Positions 23,529 to 34,753 of a stretch of DNA of 64,000 bases are shown here, piece by piece. Numbering within the stretch: position 1 is the stretch's first letter; the number at the start of each line of letters is the position of its first letter. The notes under the pieces are model-generated. The model searched no databases. It was given only the letters and a program-made list of their open reading frames with translations, and had not been told where the DNA came from. The DNA lies in contig MQVO02000012.1 of NCBI GenBank assembly GCA_001986395.2, forward strand, positions 496,001 through 560,000, in the 5' to 3' direction. The position numbers were made by a program, and so were the translations under genes. Source of the DNA: Irpex lacteus (lineage: Eukaryota; Basidiomycota; Agaricomycetes; Polyporales; Irpicaceae).

Positions 23529-24286
23529 GTGTTGAAGGTCATGATGATAGGCGCTCTATCTCATAGTCACACCTCGTTCGAAGGGGTGATGTCCAGTGTT
23601 CGACGTCCGTTCGACTCTGCGCAGGCGGTGTAATGGCCATGGAAAGTGTGGGGGAAAGTTTACGGCCCCCGAATGTGCGGCCGAGTGTGCAGCGGCAATT
23701 GCCGTTTACTCGGAAGGTGTGACTGTTTACATCTTGGCGTCTGTGCTCTCAAGCTTCGTACTCGATATTATATGGGTGTTTTAGGGAGCAAAAAACCGTT
23801 GTTAATATCAAGAAGTGCTGATTTGAGTAATTTATAGGATACCTCACAGTCGAACGCCTAAATACCCACGCAAGAGTCATACGTGCGGGGGACCTTGGGC
23901 AGGCTGTTGACTAGTGATTATACAGTGTAAGTATCACAGCCTGTAACACGGTATGCTGCCTTCTGAATTGTACTAAGGTATCTTAGTATACTGTACGTGA
24001 CGGTCTTCTAAGTGTAGAGACTACCTCAGCCTGAATTGATATATTTCCATCTGTTATCACGGCGTGACAGATTATACAATTGCATGCCTATACTCAGGTG
24101 AACGTCACACAGCGCGATTCAGTATACGCACATAGACATTCATTCATAAGCACGAGTATCCTCTGACAAGCACACAACCTAGCCTCTATTTCAGCAGATA
24201 CTGTATCAGTTATGGCCTCGAGATGATATTTCGTCCATGAAGTCACATTTAGTCACAGCGACTGACACTGCCTGCTGCATCATGAT
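23529..24286. other. AT-rich intergenic stretch
   Basis: No supported gene; lies between the two inverted-repeat elements. Confidence 0.4.
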
Positions 24287-24907
24287 GTACTATGCTTCCA
24301 CGGGAAGTGAACAGGGGTGTTCACTTCCCATACCGCTGCTTCTACGTTCGCCTTCAGCCTTCGGAGTTTTTGCACAATGTTAGCGAGACATCTTTCTCAT
24401 ATCATACTGTGATTTCAGATTTTTTGGAGGTGGAACGACTGCACACACAAAGGTAACTTTTCGCCCGCCAAATCTACGCTTATGTCACGCAATGTCACAG
24501 TACTTTTGGCGTGTAAGCGCTTGGCTCACTGGGCGAGCTGATGTCACGCTCGAGTACTTACCTGCAGGAGCATATGTCGTACATTGCACTTGCACATCAA
24601 GTCATTAGGCCATAATTCCATTTTTTCTAAGACATTGATACACAAATAAGTCTTCTACATTGTAGCCATCACAATTTTATGCGCAAAACGAAAGCTAGAT
24701 CAAGCTGAGAAAGTGAGTCGCGCGTGACAAAGCCTCCAAACCAGAGCTCTTTGATTTTTCGTCACCGCAATTCTCCTCATTTCCTCATGAAATTTGGCAT
24801 ACAGTTTCTCAAAGTAAAAATACACAAATGACATTTTTTACGGGGAGAGGCGAGGAAGTGGAGGACCCATACAAGTGTTTTGTTCACTTCCCGTGGAAGC
24901 ATAGTAC
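24287..24907. mobile_element. MITE-like element with 27-bp perfect terminal inverted repeats
   Basis: Positions 24287-24313 and 24881-24907 are perfect inverted copies that begin GTACTATGCTTCCACGGG. If the flanking TA dinucleotides are the target duplication, the ends would be CTATGCTTCC, which would fit a Tc1/mariner or pogo-type insertion. The interior of about 570 bp has no transposase. The left arm runs on into a second, nested hairpin (24302-24329), so GAAGTGAACA-type sequence occurs three times. This is a typical size and form for a non-autonomous DNA transposon. Confidence 0.7.
24302..24329. repeat. Nested 12-bp-stem hairpin at the left end of the element
   Basis: GGGAAGTGAACA and TGTTCACTTCCC are separated by GGGG, forming a perfect 12-bp stem. 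The right end of the element repeats TGTTCACTTCCC once more. Confidence 0.75.
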
Positions 24908-25064
24908 TCACCCATGTAAGTACACGGGATGGATAGGAATCGGGAGCAAGACTTGCCACCACCGTGGGTGGCCCATTCCCATTCAAGTTTAGGAGTATCC
25001 GAAACTTTGGAAGCGCTGTAATGGAATTATTGATTCAATCAAGGGTGTGACACACATTGATTAA

Positions 25065-25131
25065 CATCGAGCGTTTATGGAATCCTTGATCTGTGGAATC
25101 CTTGATCGAGCGTTAATGGAATCATTGATTT
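25065..25131 (+). repeat. Imperfect direct repeats upstream of a TATA box
   Basis: The 25-bp unit beginning ATCGAGCGTT occurs at 25065-25089 and 25107-25131 with two differences; a partial unit TGGAATCCTTGAT lies between them and TGGAATTATTGATT lies just upstream (about 25020). They look like repeated protein-binding sites, though they could be simple local duplications. Confidence 0.5.
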
Positions 25132-25148
25132 CGAAGCATATCACTTTA

Positions 25149-25260
25149 GCCACGTGGCGGGCCACGCCTCTATATAATGGGAAAAGGGGACTCGTAGCCT
25201 CCACCTCTCTTCGCGGCCTCTACCTCTCTTCGCAGCCTCTACCTCCCCCTCCTCTGCCCG
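25149..25260 (+). promoter_or_regulatory. Promoter-like segment without a clear gene
   Basis: CACGTGGCGGGCCACG is followed by TATATAAT (about 25171-25178) and then a pyrimidine-rich tract that includes a 20-bp tandem unit (CCTCTACCTCTCTTCGC-like, about 25197-25250). This has the layout of a strong fungal promoter and leader, but the first downstream ATG (25399) opens only a 57-codon frame and no convincing splice model was found. Confidence 0.35.
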
Positions 25261-25448
25261 CATCCACATCGTGCGCACGGTTCACCCATTCGTTCTCGTA
25301 CACATTTCTCTCATCCGTGACCGTACACATTGATTCTGGTGCGGATAATCTCCCACATCGTCGGGCTATACTTCGCACCGTCTGTTTCAACATTATCAAT
25401 GGCTGAGTCATGGTGCGTGACGATACATCGTCAACCAGTTGAGTGTAT

Positions 25449-25982
25449 TCACCCATATACGATCGAAATTTTTTGTGTACAGATTTCTTGCCTAAACGGC
25501 GCCTGCGGCTCTTTCAAGTCAGTCACGTGCGTGGCTGGCAATCGAAGCCGCCCACGTGGAATTCGACAATGACGAACCGTCTCAGGCAAACCAATGTATC
25601 TCGAAACAGTCGTCAGCATGGGATACTCAGAGATTAAAATGCCCGTAATCGGAATACGAGATGGAGATGCATGGCATCGTTGGCCGTTGCCGCGTATTTG
25701 ACAGCGGCAAGGCTTCCAGGTGCGTCTTCCCTTCCCAGAAGAGGCATACGGCAAATCCGCGTCTGGCATCTTCACGGCTTCTAGGGACCGCCGTTGTATA
25801 GATGCCTTGAAGATGTTGCCGGTGCTAATTTTGCTGTATACGAGTCGTCTTCTCACGCTCTGTTGTAAGCCCATGTAGAGAGCTATGGCAGTCATGTAAG
25901 ACCACCCATCACGAACTTGAATCTCATCATCGCCATGTCTTATGTGGTTCGCCGCATTAGCCGTGGCATCCGCGACATACAC
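25449..25982 (-). CDS. Uncharacterised ORF, 177 codons, doubtful
   Basis: A single open frame starts MYVADATANAANHIRH and ends in a Pro/Arg-rich part. A preceding exon may exist (26140 downward, MYVLAAISFP followed by a GTAAGA donor). No domain recognised. It opposes the promoter-like segment at 25.2 kb, so one of the two readings is likely wrong. Confidence 0.2.
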   Translation of the reverse strand: MYVADATANAANHIRHGDDEIQVRDGWSYMTAIALYMGLQQSVRRRLVYSKISTGNIFKASIQRRSLEAVKMPDADLPYASSGKGRRTWKPCRCQIRGNGQRCHASPSRIPITGILISEYPMLTTVSRYIGLPETVRHCRIPRGRLRLPATHVTDLKEPQAPFRQEICTQKISIVYG

Positions 25983-26284
25983 GGAAGCAAATTGTTGTGC
26001 TGAGGGCGGCCTCTTCTTCTGGTAAGTCCTTTGATTTTATCATCTACATACATGCACGCGACCTCTGTGACGGTTGAAACGCCTCTGGGGTAATTACATG
26101 GAATCTTACCAGGGAAGCTGATAGCGGCTAGTACATACATTTCAGATTATAGCGCAAGTTGTCGACGCCCGGTAACAAGCGCAGAGCGTGAATATGCCAG
26201 TTTACTCTCGGTTTAAAAGGCGCGGCAGTTTTTGTTACATATCTCGCTATTCCGCCGTAGATCAACCACTCAAGCACGCACTGT

Positions 26285-27229
26285 ATGTCTCAAAATCTCT
26301 CTGCCCACTGGTCTGCGGACGATTCGCGCAGAAAGGCTCCAGCTGGCAACATGCCCACAAACCTCATTCCAGCGACAACGTCGCCATTGCCAAACACGGA
26401 CCATCCGGTGCAGGACAACTCTGTCTTGCGCTTTGAAGACAACCCAATTTTCCAAGACGCGTATGCATACCACCCGGGCTATCTGCCCCCGCCATCGCAT
26501 GCCCTTCAGCAGCTCGGCACGACACCTTCACGCGACTACCAGTACGAACCGATGTTTGGACCACAGTTTGCCCAGACCCTCAACTCGCATACATCTATAA
26601 CATGGGCACCATCGTACATCCCTACACCGGAGGCAGCGCAGTGCGTGGATTACTATCAATCAGCTATGGGATCTCTGCCCTTCGGTTCGTCGCGCGCGTT
26701 GTTTCTGATCCCTATCAATGAACCTGACTTATCAGCAGCCAATGCGATGTCTCCGGGCTCCCAGTATGCCGCGGACGATGTGTCTCCTACACTATGGGAT
26801 TTCGCGGACATGGGCACTATACTGTCACCTGGGGGTTCTCAGCATGCGCATACCTATTATGAGGCACAGCATCGCTTTCCATATGTGGGTATTCTTTTTG
26901 TATCTTGTACATTCATGACGCTGACCCTAACACTTCAGGATTCACCCAGTTCTCCCTCATCTTTCCAGCCCTTTGTAGCTGGACAACCCAGCGGGTCACC
27001 TACATCCAACGACAACGCACCTTCCTACCCCGTCCACAAAGGTGTAGACCCACTCATCTGCGACCTTTGTGGCGGAGGACCGTTTGGACGGATCTACGAA
27101 CTGAGAAGGCACAAAGCTACCGTTCACGCGCCCCCGACGCGGAGATTTTTGTGTACGTTCTGTCAAAGTCCGTTCAAACGCGATGACGATCGTAAGCGTC
27201 ATGTAAGGACGCAGCACGAGGGGAAGTGA
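26285..27229 (+). CDS. C2H2 zinc-finger protein, copy 2
   Basis: The frame is open from 26285 to 27229 (314 codons), but a standard 54-nt intron is very probable at 26885-26938 (GTGGGT to TTCAG), which would remove VGILFVSCTF-type hydrophobic residues. A second in-frame 51-nt intron near 26685-26735 is possible. The protein is then about 280-296 aa. The N-terminal part is rich in Pro, Ser, Tyr and Gln. The C-terminus has two fingers, LICDLCGGGPFGRIYELRRH and FLCTFCQSPFKRDDDRKRH, matching copy 1 at 21300, including the GPFGR motif. The start has TTTAAAAGG about 70 bp upstream. Likely a nuclear DNA-binding protein. Confidence 0.75.
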   Translation: MSQNLSAHWSADDSRRKAPAGNMPTNLIPATTSPLPNTDHPVQDNSVLRFEDNPIFQDAYAYHPGYLPPPSHALQQLGTTPSRDYQYEPMFGPQFAQTLNSHTSITWAPSYIPTPEAAQCVDYYQSAMGSLPFGSSRALFLIPINEPDLSAANAMSPGSQYAADDVSPTLWDFADMGTILSPGGSQHAHTYYEAQHRFPYVGILFVSCTFMTLTLTLQDSPSSPSSFQPFVAGQPSGSPTSNDNAPSYPVHKGVDPLICDLCGGGPFGRIYELRRHKATVHAPPTRRFLCTFCQSPFKRDDDRKRHVRTQHEGK

Positions 27230-28525
27230 GAGAAGGGATCGGCCACCGTTTTCCTTCGTTGAATTTTTCTCCTTTGCTTCAGAATGATAGTCTTTGCTAT
27301 CTGCGCTATATTGCTCACTGATTTCACGTTATGTTCACTTTGCGAATCCCAAAGCCGGATCGTCAAGCACCCACTATTCATGCCCCTCTATGCCCCCTCT
27401 TTGTCATGAAGCCAAGATTATCTACCACCTTCTACTTTTGCGCCACTATATAAGGCTGTTGATCAGGAAAATATTCATACAACTTGTTCGTGTTCGTCGT
27501 GTCAGGCATTATCATAGAGTGCAATGGAAGAGCTCTGCTTCAAGTTTTAACACTACCATGACTGGTCCATTATTTAACGTTACTTGTGTACTAAGCGAAG
27601 CAGAGCAACTCGAATTTCAATCTAAGTATCGTATCCCCTGTGCCCCTCAACAACAATTCAAGTCACTGCTCGGAGACTGTGGCATACGTCTGGACTCTGA
27701 CGTTTAGCTAGGGGAGTCACCTGCGTCGGCGATTAGAATCGAGACTCAAGAGGGTTAGAAGCTCTAAGCATCAACACCTCACGAAAAGGCCTCTCTAGGA
27801 TGACACCAGTTCAACCTAACCCGATAAGACCGCAGTGTCCTCGAATTTCTAAGTGAGAAGTAAACTTCTAGCACCGCGACCGCGACAGGATATTAGGGAG
27901 CATCGAACGAAAATTACTTGCACGCCGTATCATGTCGGGGCTGTGCATATTAACGGGGAAGCAAAGAAGTGTGGCGAAGCCCTGATACCTTACAAAGTTT
28001 CAGAACACACTTCGCCGCCGCCGTCCTACATGACAGGTCTCGTAATACTGGACGAAGCCAAGAGAGGCGATGCAAACCGTATACGCACCGGTTTGCCTCA
28101 AGGCTACAATGCGGCGGGATTCCCAGTGGAACGTTCACTTTGACGGTAGAGAACTCCATTCCATATATCCGTGCTTCCATATATCTGAGAGTATACGATA
28201 CTCATCTGTCATGTCATTCGCCGCTCGCCGCATCATGATGCAGAGGTTCCGGAAATCCAAAACTGTCTTTGTAGTTTCTTATGCGCTGTGTATTGATCAG
28301 GACGTACAATTCCATCTGTGACCAGCGTAACTGTGCGTTCATCAATCAACGGCAACCGAAGTTTGGAAGTTTACTATACATACCTTAGAGCTATGGGAAT
28401 CCATGTAGACGATAACTATTGATTTGACCCTGAGTTTAAAAGCAGTCGTATTGTATGTCCAGCACAGCCTACAATTGCACCCATAAAAGTTATGATGTGA
28501 CCACGCATCCAGCCGCGACTGGTAT
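27230..28525. other. Intergenic region with unassigned frames
   Basis: Frames at 27557-27707 and 27853-28143 on the plus strand have a protein-like look (for example GAVHINGEAKKCGEALIPYK), but I could not link them by splice sites or assign a family, so I do not call a gene. Confidence 0.3.
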
Positions 28526-29387
28526 TTAGTACGGCGACACATTTCCGTCGCCCCTAACCACCCGCCAGACATTCGAGGCTTGCCCAACACCGTAGTTCTC
28601 GCACACCAACTCCGTCTCTATTGCCCTCCGGATCTCCCTCCTTCGTTCTGCATCTGCCAGAGCTCTCATTTCTTCCAAGCGAGACGGACTGGTACGACTT
28701 GGACTCCGCCCTGGGCCACCTCTGCTCACAAAACTGGTGTCGACGAGCATGAGAGAACTAGACTCGCTTGGGCTCCTAGAAGATCGTTCGTAATATGTTT
28801 GGAGCTCCTGTTGTGGGATAGGACAAAGACTTTGAATAGCTTTAGCGAGTCTCTAGATGTAAAGCGATGAGCCAGCGAAATTGTGGATAACCAGCATATT
28901 ATGTACCTCGACATCGGAAATATTGTATTCAAGTGTTGGAGATATGTGGCAAGGCAATATACGACGCAGCTGCATAAGATCCAGCTATATACACGAGAGC
29001 GACCATCAGCATTTCGGTTTCCTCAACGACTCCAGTATCGCTCACCTGATACTGCCTTCTTGCCTGCCTGTCCTCTATGCTTGGTCCTTCACTGGGCACG
29101 ACACCGTTGGCGGTAGGGCTTTGGATCTTACTGCACGCCGCCCGTATCTTGTGCTGAAGGTATTCAACGTCGGAAACGTTGTACATTGAGGTCCCTTTGT
29201 TCTCACTGCTTGGTTTGATCAGGGTCCGAAGCTCTGATGGAGAAAGTCGGTATTTCTCGGTGGCGCGTTCTTCGCTCTGTAGTCACTATAAGTCGGGACA
29301 ATGTATGCGGGTGCAGAGTACGAGCTTACGTACCATACATGTGCCTCTAGCTGGCGCAAAGTCTGATGGTTGTAAGGTTTGTGACAT
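28526..29387 (-). CDS. Hypothetical protein with XPA-C-like motif
   Basis: Three exons (29387-29334, 29276-29046, 28852-28526) join exactly in frame to 203 aa. The start MSQTLQPSDF follows a splice-acceptor-like CTCGTAG, so an extra upstream exon is possible. Residues 19-60 read RATEKYRLSPSELRTL, then MYNVSDVEYLQHKI, a pattern like the KTxAKxxYxLxxxDL plus LYxxxDVE stretch of XPA/Rad14-type DNA-binding domains found in many basidiomycete proteins. The zinc cluster of XPA is not seen. The C-terminal half is Ser/Arg-rich with a charged helix (EEMRALADAERRREIRRA). A nucleic-acid link is plausible but unproven. Confidence 0.55.
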
Positions 29388-30058
29388 CTACGAGCAAGCG
29401 TTATAGAAGTTGTAGTGCATACGAGGTAATGCACGAACCGTAGGCTGTGGGTTTCTCCGCTGGTGTGGGCCACGCTGGTAGCCGTCTACACAAGGGATCT
29501 GCTTATAGGGGTCTAGGGAGGCCAATGACGCTGGCGCCGTACTGAGGGAAAGTCAGAACATACATGTCGAGCGGCCGTTCCACTACTTAAACCTTGGAGG
29601 CCGCGTTGCGTGTCAAGGGCGGTCGTCTAAAAGGAATTGACGGAATGTTTCTCACACAGCTTTGCTTCTATACAGAAGTCAATCCAAGAGGAACTTAATG
29701 AATGCGTCTATCTTCGTCTTCCTGTAGTATGAACACTGGCAGCCTGGCACTGCCACCAACGGCGGGGCTGTGTTGTGCAGCATAACGTGTCAGTGAGTGC
29801 AGCGAACATAATGATCACTCAGGAAGCTTACGAGAAGGTAGGTCTATATTTCAATGAGCAGTATAGCCCTAGATTTCTCAGCCATTCTCACCTCAAAATC
29901 CTATCACCTCAGCCCACTGGCAGTGGGAGGCAGTAAGCACTACTTTTCGTACGCGCGCGAGAAACCATTACAGTACACTGCGATCACGTGGTAAATGATT
30001 GGCGCCTGCACGGCTTGTTTAGTCTGGTCGCGGTTCAGGTTCGTTCGCAGCGTCCACC

Positions 30059-31201
30059 ATGTCCCAGGAGGAGTTCGTCAAGCACAGCGAATTTTGGTTT
30101 GAAGATGGTAACATTGTTCTCGTCGCCGAGGGCGCTGGTTTTTGTGTCCACAGAGGCGTATTGTCGAGGCACTCGGAGGTGTTTCGGGATATGTTTCTTG
30201 TACCGCAACCGGCCGAAGGCGAGGAGACTATAGAAGGCTGCCCTGTCGTTCGTTTAACGGAGGATGGCGCTGAGGAGGTGGCTCTTGTCCTCGAGATTCT
30301 TTACGATGGCGGCCATAGGTACGTATCTTGGAAATACGCGATCACGGAACCTTGAAGGTCATCATTTACATTTGCTTTTCAGTTTCTACAACGAGAGTGC
30401 TCAGATATCATCATCTATCGCCCTCGCAGCTCTACGCCTGGGAAACAAATACGCATTTACTAGGATTCAGAAGGAAGCATTACGACGCATCTCCCTCTGT
30501 TACGCCAAGAATGTAGAAGATTGTCACCTCCGTCCGCTTGACTGTGACGACACTGGAGCGTGTCCTGTCCTATGGGAATACTCAGACGACTGTCTCGACG
30601 TCTTTCGGCTCGCACGTCAGTTCAATCTCGACAACTTGGTAGTAGCGGCGCTTTATCGATGCTCGAACGATATCTCTGTGGATGACATCTTCGGGGCTGT
30701 TAGTTCTAGAACTGGTTCATCTGCCTTGCGACTTCCGGAGCTATTGGACTGCATGAAAGCCCGTGAGCTTTTAGTCAAAGCCAATTCGAGGACCCTAGAG
30801 TTTCTGACAAGCTGGGACGGAAGCGCGGACTGTTTATCAAGAACCGCGGATCAAAATTCACGATGCCCTATCGCCGTGCGGGCTATGTCGAGTGCATGTT
30901 CTTTTATCGCTGATATAACTTCCCCTTCCTCCTTATTCTCCCTGGAAGACTGGTTCTGCCGACAAGCTGAAGCTGTTCCAGCCCATATCTGCTGGCCCTG
31001 TGTATGGGATCTTTGTGGCAAGGACAATACTCGACGCAAGGCGATTTGGAATGAAATGCAGCAGGCATTCTGCCCGGTTCTTGTCAGTAATGGAGTTATC
31101 CTTTTGCCGTTTCACTTGCCCACGCATCTTATCAGGTCTCCAAGCATTCAAAGTCTGAGATCAAGGCAACGGATTCTGCTGAGGAAGCTATAACAAGTTA
31201 A
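30059..31201 (+). CDS. BTB/POZ domain protein, paralogue 2
   Basis: Three exons (30059-30318, 30383-31082, 31136-31201) give 341 aa. The BTB fold occupies residues 8-90 (FWFEDGNIVLVAEGAGF; SEVFRDMFLVPQP; CPVVRLTEDGAEEVA). The C-terminal family region has ALRLGNKYAFTRIQKEALRR, CPVLWEYSDDCLDVF and a late Cys pair (CWPCVWDLCG). The third exon was chosen because the GTCAGT donor at 31083 and TATCAG acceptor give an acidic Ser-rich end (KATDSAEEAITS) as in the copy at 46654; without it the frame runs to 31193. The first intron position is shared across the family. Confidence 0.8.
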
Positions 31202-31672
31202 TCGCTTCTCCGTGCAGCCTACCTGGATGACGTCCTACGTGAGTTCACTTAACTCGTCGTATTCAACTCAAAAGTGACCCTCGTGCAATTCCCTATAGAA
31301 TTGAACACTATACTCACACTCGTTTCCGACCACAACACGTAACATACAAGCGGACTTATACACACTACTCATTATTGTAAACTTGAACACTTTCATATAA
31401 CTACTGTTATACGGTCTTCCTTGAAACGATTGAGAAGACACGGAAGCCTGTAAAGGCTGTTGCGTGTTCCCCCTCCTTCAGTGGTAGTCGCAAGCTTTTC
31501 CATGTTTCGAATGTTCCAGAAGCCAAAGTGTGAATGCATCTTGAACGTGATTTCGCCGTGACATATCAGCTCAGCTGCTCAGGTGTAGTCAGACTAAAAT
31601 TACCGGAAAAGGAACAATTCGCGCTTTGAACGCAACCATCATCCGCTTTGTTTTCCCACCAGCACGTTCCCT

Positions 31673-32789
31673 ATGGCAGATCTCCAGAATCTCGTTAGAC
31701 ATCCACACCTGTGGTTTGAAGACGGAAATGTTGTACTCGTAGCCGAGACAACTGGGTTTCGCGTCTACCGAGGACTGCTCGCAAGACATTCAGAGATCTT
31801 TCACGATATGTTCTCGATGCCACAACCAGAACAGACGGCCGAGGATACGTACGAAGGCTGTCCAATCGTCCGCATGGCGGATGATACTGCTGATGAGGTG
31901 GCCAAGATCCTCACTATTTTGTATGACGGTGGTAACATGTGCGTCGTTGCTATTGCACCGTAAAGGTGGCCCTTCTGAAATCCTTTGCTTATCTCCAGCT
32001 TCTATGGACACGACCACCGAATGGACGTTCCAACGCTCGAAGCCGCACTCCGCCTTGGAACGAAGTTCGCCTTTAATGATATACGTCATGAGGCACTGCG
32101 ACGGTTCTCTATATGTTACCCTCACACGCTGGAGGAGTTACAAAGACATGGGAGCGGAACCTTTATGTGCGGCAATACTTGTCCAATCATCTGGAAAGAC
32201 AAGGATTGTATTCGCGCTCTTCACATTGCCTACCAGTATGGTCTCGACGCATCGATACCGGCAGCGTTGTACAAGTGCGCTTGTCATCTCTCAGCTATCG
32301 ACCTTTTCGCTGCCACGTCAGGCCAGACGACTAACCAAAACGTCTTAACTTCACAGCAACTTTTAAACTGCATGCGGACCCGCGAAATGCTGCTCAAGGG
32401 CTCCGTACAGATTTATGAAATTCTCGCGAGTGGAATAGAGAGCATAACTTGTGCTCACACCAATCTCATGGGGGAAGAACCCCCCTGCTCGAAAGCAATG
32501 CGATTGATGGCATGCGACTCGCGCATGGCTTGCATCATTCGAGGCTGTGACGCTCTGTGCCCCCTGAATGACTGGATAACGGGATGGGCAGAGAGTGACG
32601 AGGAGCCCACTCTCTGCGAAAGCTGCAGCCATGATTTACAAGATGCCATTACCGCTGTGCAGCGCAGAATCTGGAACACACTAGGAACGACCGTTTGTTC
32701 AACTTCGGTCAGTTGCCCACGAATTTACCCTTCGTTGCATTATCTCTAAAGTACAGTAACTTTGACAGGGAGCGATAACATCCTCGTGA
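31673..32789 (+). CDS. BTB/POZ domain protein, paralogue 3
   Basis: Three exons (31673-31938, 31999-32707, 32769-32789) give about 331 aa. Starts MADLQNLVRHPHLWFEDG; BTB motifs TTGFRVYRGLLARHSEIF and CPIVRMADD follow. The second part has LRLGTKFAFNDIRHEALRR and CPIIWKDKDCIRALH. The GTCAGT donor at 32708 is at the same place as in paralogue 2, leading to a seven-codon last exon; unspliced, the frame would end at 32749. It lies in the same direction as paralogue 2, 471 bp downstream of it, so it is a tandem pair. It converges on the first MDR gene with about 216 bp between stops. Confidence 0.8.
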
Positions 32790-33005
32790 AACTCAGCTGC
32801 TCGCTTAGAGTGACTAGGTCAATGGAAGTGGCTTGCGCCGCTGCATGATATGCTGACCCCCCTATCCTAGTTGGTCCATGGGACTCTGTAGGATAACTTA
32901 GTGGCATGACCTCTGACCTCGTCACAGCATGACTCCATAATCATTTCGACATGTATTTAACATTTACTTTGATATTCCAATATTGACGATATTGATCCTT
33001 CCAGC

Positions 33006-34285
33006 TTACGCCCATGGCTGTGCAATCAACTTACTCGCACTAACTTTGTTCGCCTTCAGCCTCTCTAGACCATCTGGGATCCCAGCAAGCCCATTAGGAA
33101 GCACTTCGACGTGGTTTGGCTTCACATGCATCAATGCTACGAGTGAGTATGGGTTTCTTTAAGCTATGTTTACAAGTACTCACCTTGATGTCCCCGCTCT
33201 CGAGCAGACTCGACAGATTCTTGTACAAGCTGACTCCGAGAGCCTTCTGGCCCGGATCATGTGCCGTGGCAAACGTGAACACGGCATTCTTTGAACTATC
33301 AATCTTTGCCTCGTCGACAGCGAACGGCAAGACAAGAATGAGTGTTCCTCCTGGAGCAAGGATATCATATGCGGCCTCTTGAGTTTCTTTGGAGCTGACA
33401 GCGTCGTGTATGTATTTCAGTGGCTCGGAAGTGATAGCCTTGACCGCAGGTGCAAGCGGAGCTGAACGGTCAATGACATGGGTTGCACCGAGAGACTTGA
33501 GGAGGTCAGCGTTACGAGGGGAAGCCGTCGTGATTATAGGATTGAAGCCAGAAAGCTTGGCGAATTGAATTACTGTGCGATGAAAGGTGAGCTCTATGGA
33601 CATATGATAGACATCAAAGACAGATACTGACCTTGTTGGCCTACGGCTGAAGATCCACCAAGGGCAAGGAATGGCTGTCCAGCATACTTGCCACGGCCAC
33701 CCTCTTCCCAAGCTGGCGTGAGACCCGCGCCGCGTACTTCACCGGTGGGAACCTTCCCACTGTACAAGCCAAATGCAGCAGTGGTGACGCCTAGTGGAAT
33801 AGTTGCGCCTTGCTCAAACGAAAACGTAGATGGAAGCTGAAGTAACGGAGATCAAGTCAGCCGAAGTGTTTGCCGTATGGAGCATGTCGATATACCTTTG
33901 CAGAGATCGAAGCGACCGCGATGGAGTATTGCTGGAACGTTGCTTGCCGGCTGGGTAGGTATCCTTGGAAGACACTAATATAATCGGTCAGCCACCTTGA
34001 CTATTGGTGATACAGATATCTTGGCACCTACACATGATCTCCGACAACAAAATCCGTCACTCCTTCTCCCACCTCTTTCACAACACCGGCACCATCGATA
34101 CCTAGAATCGTAGGATACTCCTTGATGAACAACCCCGTCGCCTGGATCTTCCAGTCTCGAGGGTTGAGCCCGGCAGCTTTGACCTGTACAAGCAGCTCGC
34201 CAGGCCCAGGCTTAGGGGTTTCTGCATCCCTGACAGCGAAGTCGCCTTGCTTCTCGAGGAGGAAGAGTGCTTTATGAGATGACAT
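33006..34285 (-). CDS. MDR-superfamily oxidoreductase (enoyl/quinone reductase-like), array copy A
   Basis: The start MSSHKALFLLEKQGDF is at 34285 and the stop is after KLIAQPWA. The gene is split by four short introns, like the plus-strand copy at 52961 whose joins were fully checked (347 aa). The N-terminal GroES-like part has PGPGELLVQVKAAGLNPRDWK and GIDGAGVVKEVGEG. The Rossmann half has GGSSAVGQQ, the NAD(P)-binding turn, then SLGATHVIDR and APGGTLILVLPF. No zinc ligands (Cys38/His67/Cys174 type or the four-Cys lobe) are seen, so this is a zinc-free MDR like quinone or trans-enoyl reductases. Cytosolic; probably NADPH dependent. It is the most downstream member of a seven-gene head-to-tail array. 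Confidence 0.85.
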
Positions 34286-34753
34286 TGCTGATCAGTAAGA
34301 GACACGCTATACACAACATTTCACGGTCTTTGATTGAGTCGCTCTTTATAGAGACTTGCGAAAGATGCTAAAAACGCATTGCACAAGAAGATCAGTGCCG
34401 AAGGAGCCATTCCAGATCGTTGCTGATTCAGCGAAGCGCTAGTACTGAAGACGTCGGTATGACGCAGTCGCTTTACTAGCTAGCTCATTGGTCGATCACT
34501 TTCGTTTGATAACTCGCACCATCCGTCGACATACAACGGCCATTACACTCCGTTGGGTCTCGCGCCGCTATCGTTAGATGGCTTACTCTCTCAAGAACTT
34601 GAATGTCACTGGCCAGACAGTACCGTGACTACAAGCAGGACTTGTCAGTACTAGGGAGCTCGCGGGTACGTGCTCGTTCAGCACGCATGTAGCTAAATCT
34701 ATCATGATCGTGTACAGTCTTAAAAGAGTAGGTCTCAACCGATCCTATAGTGC

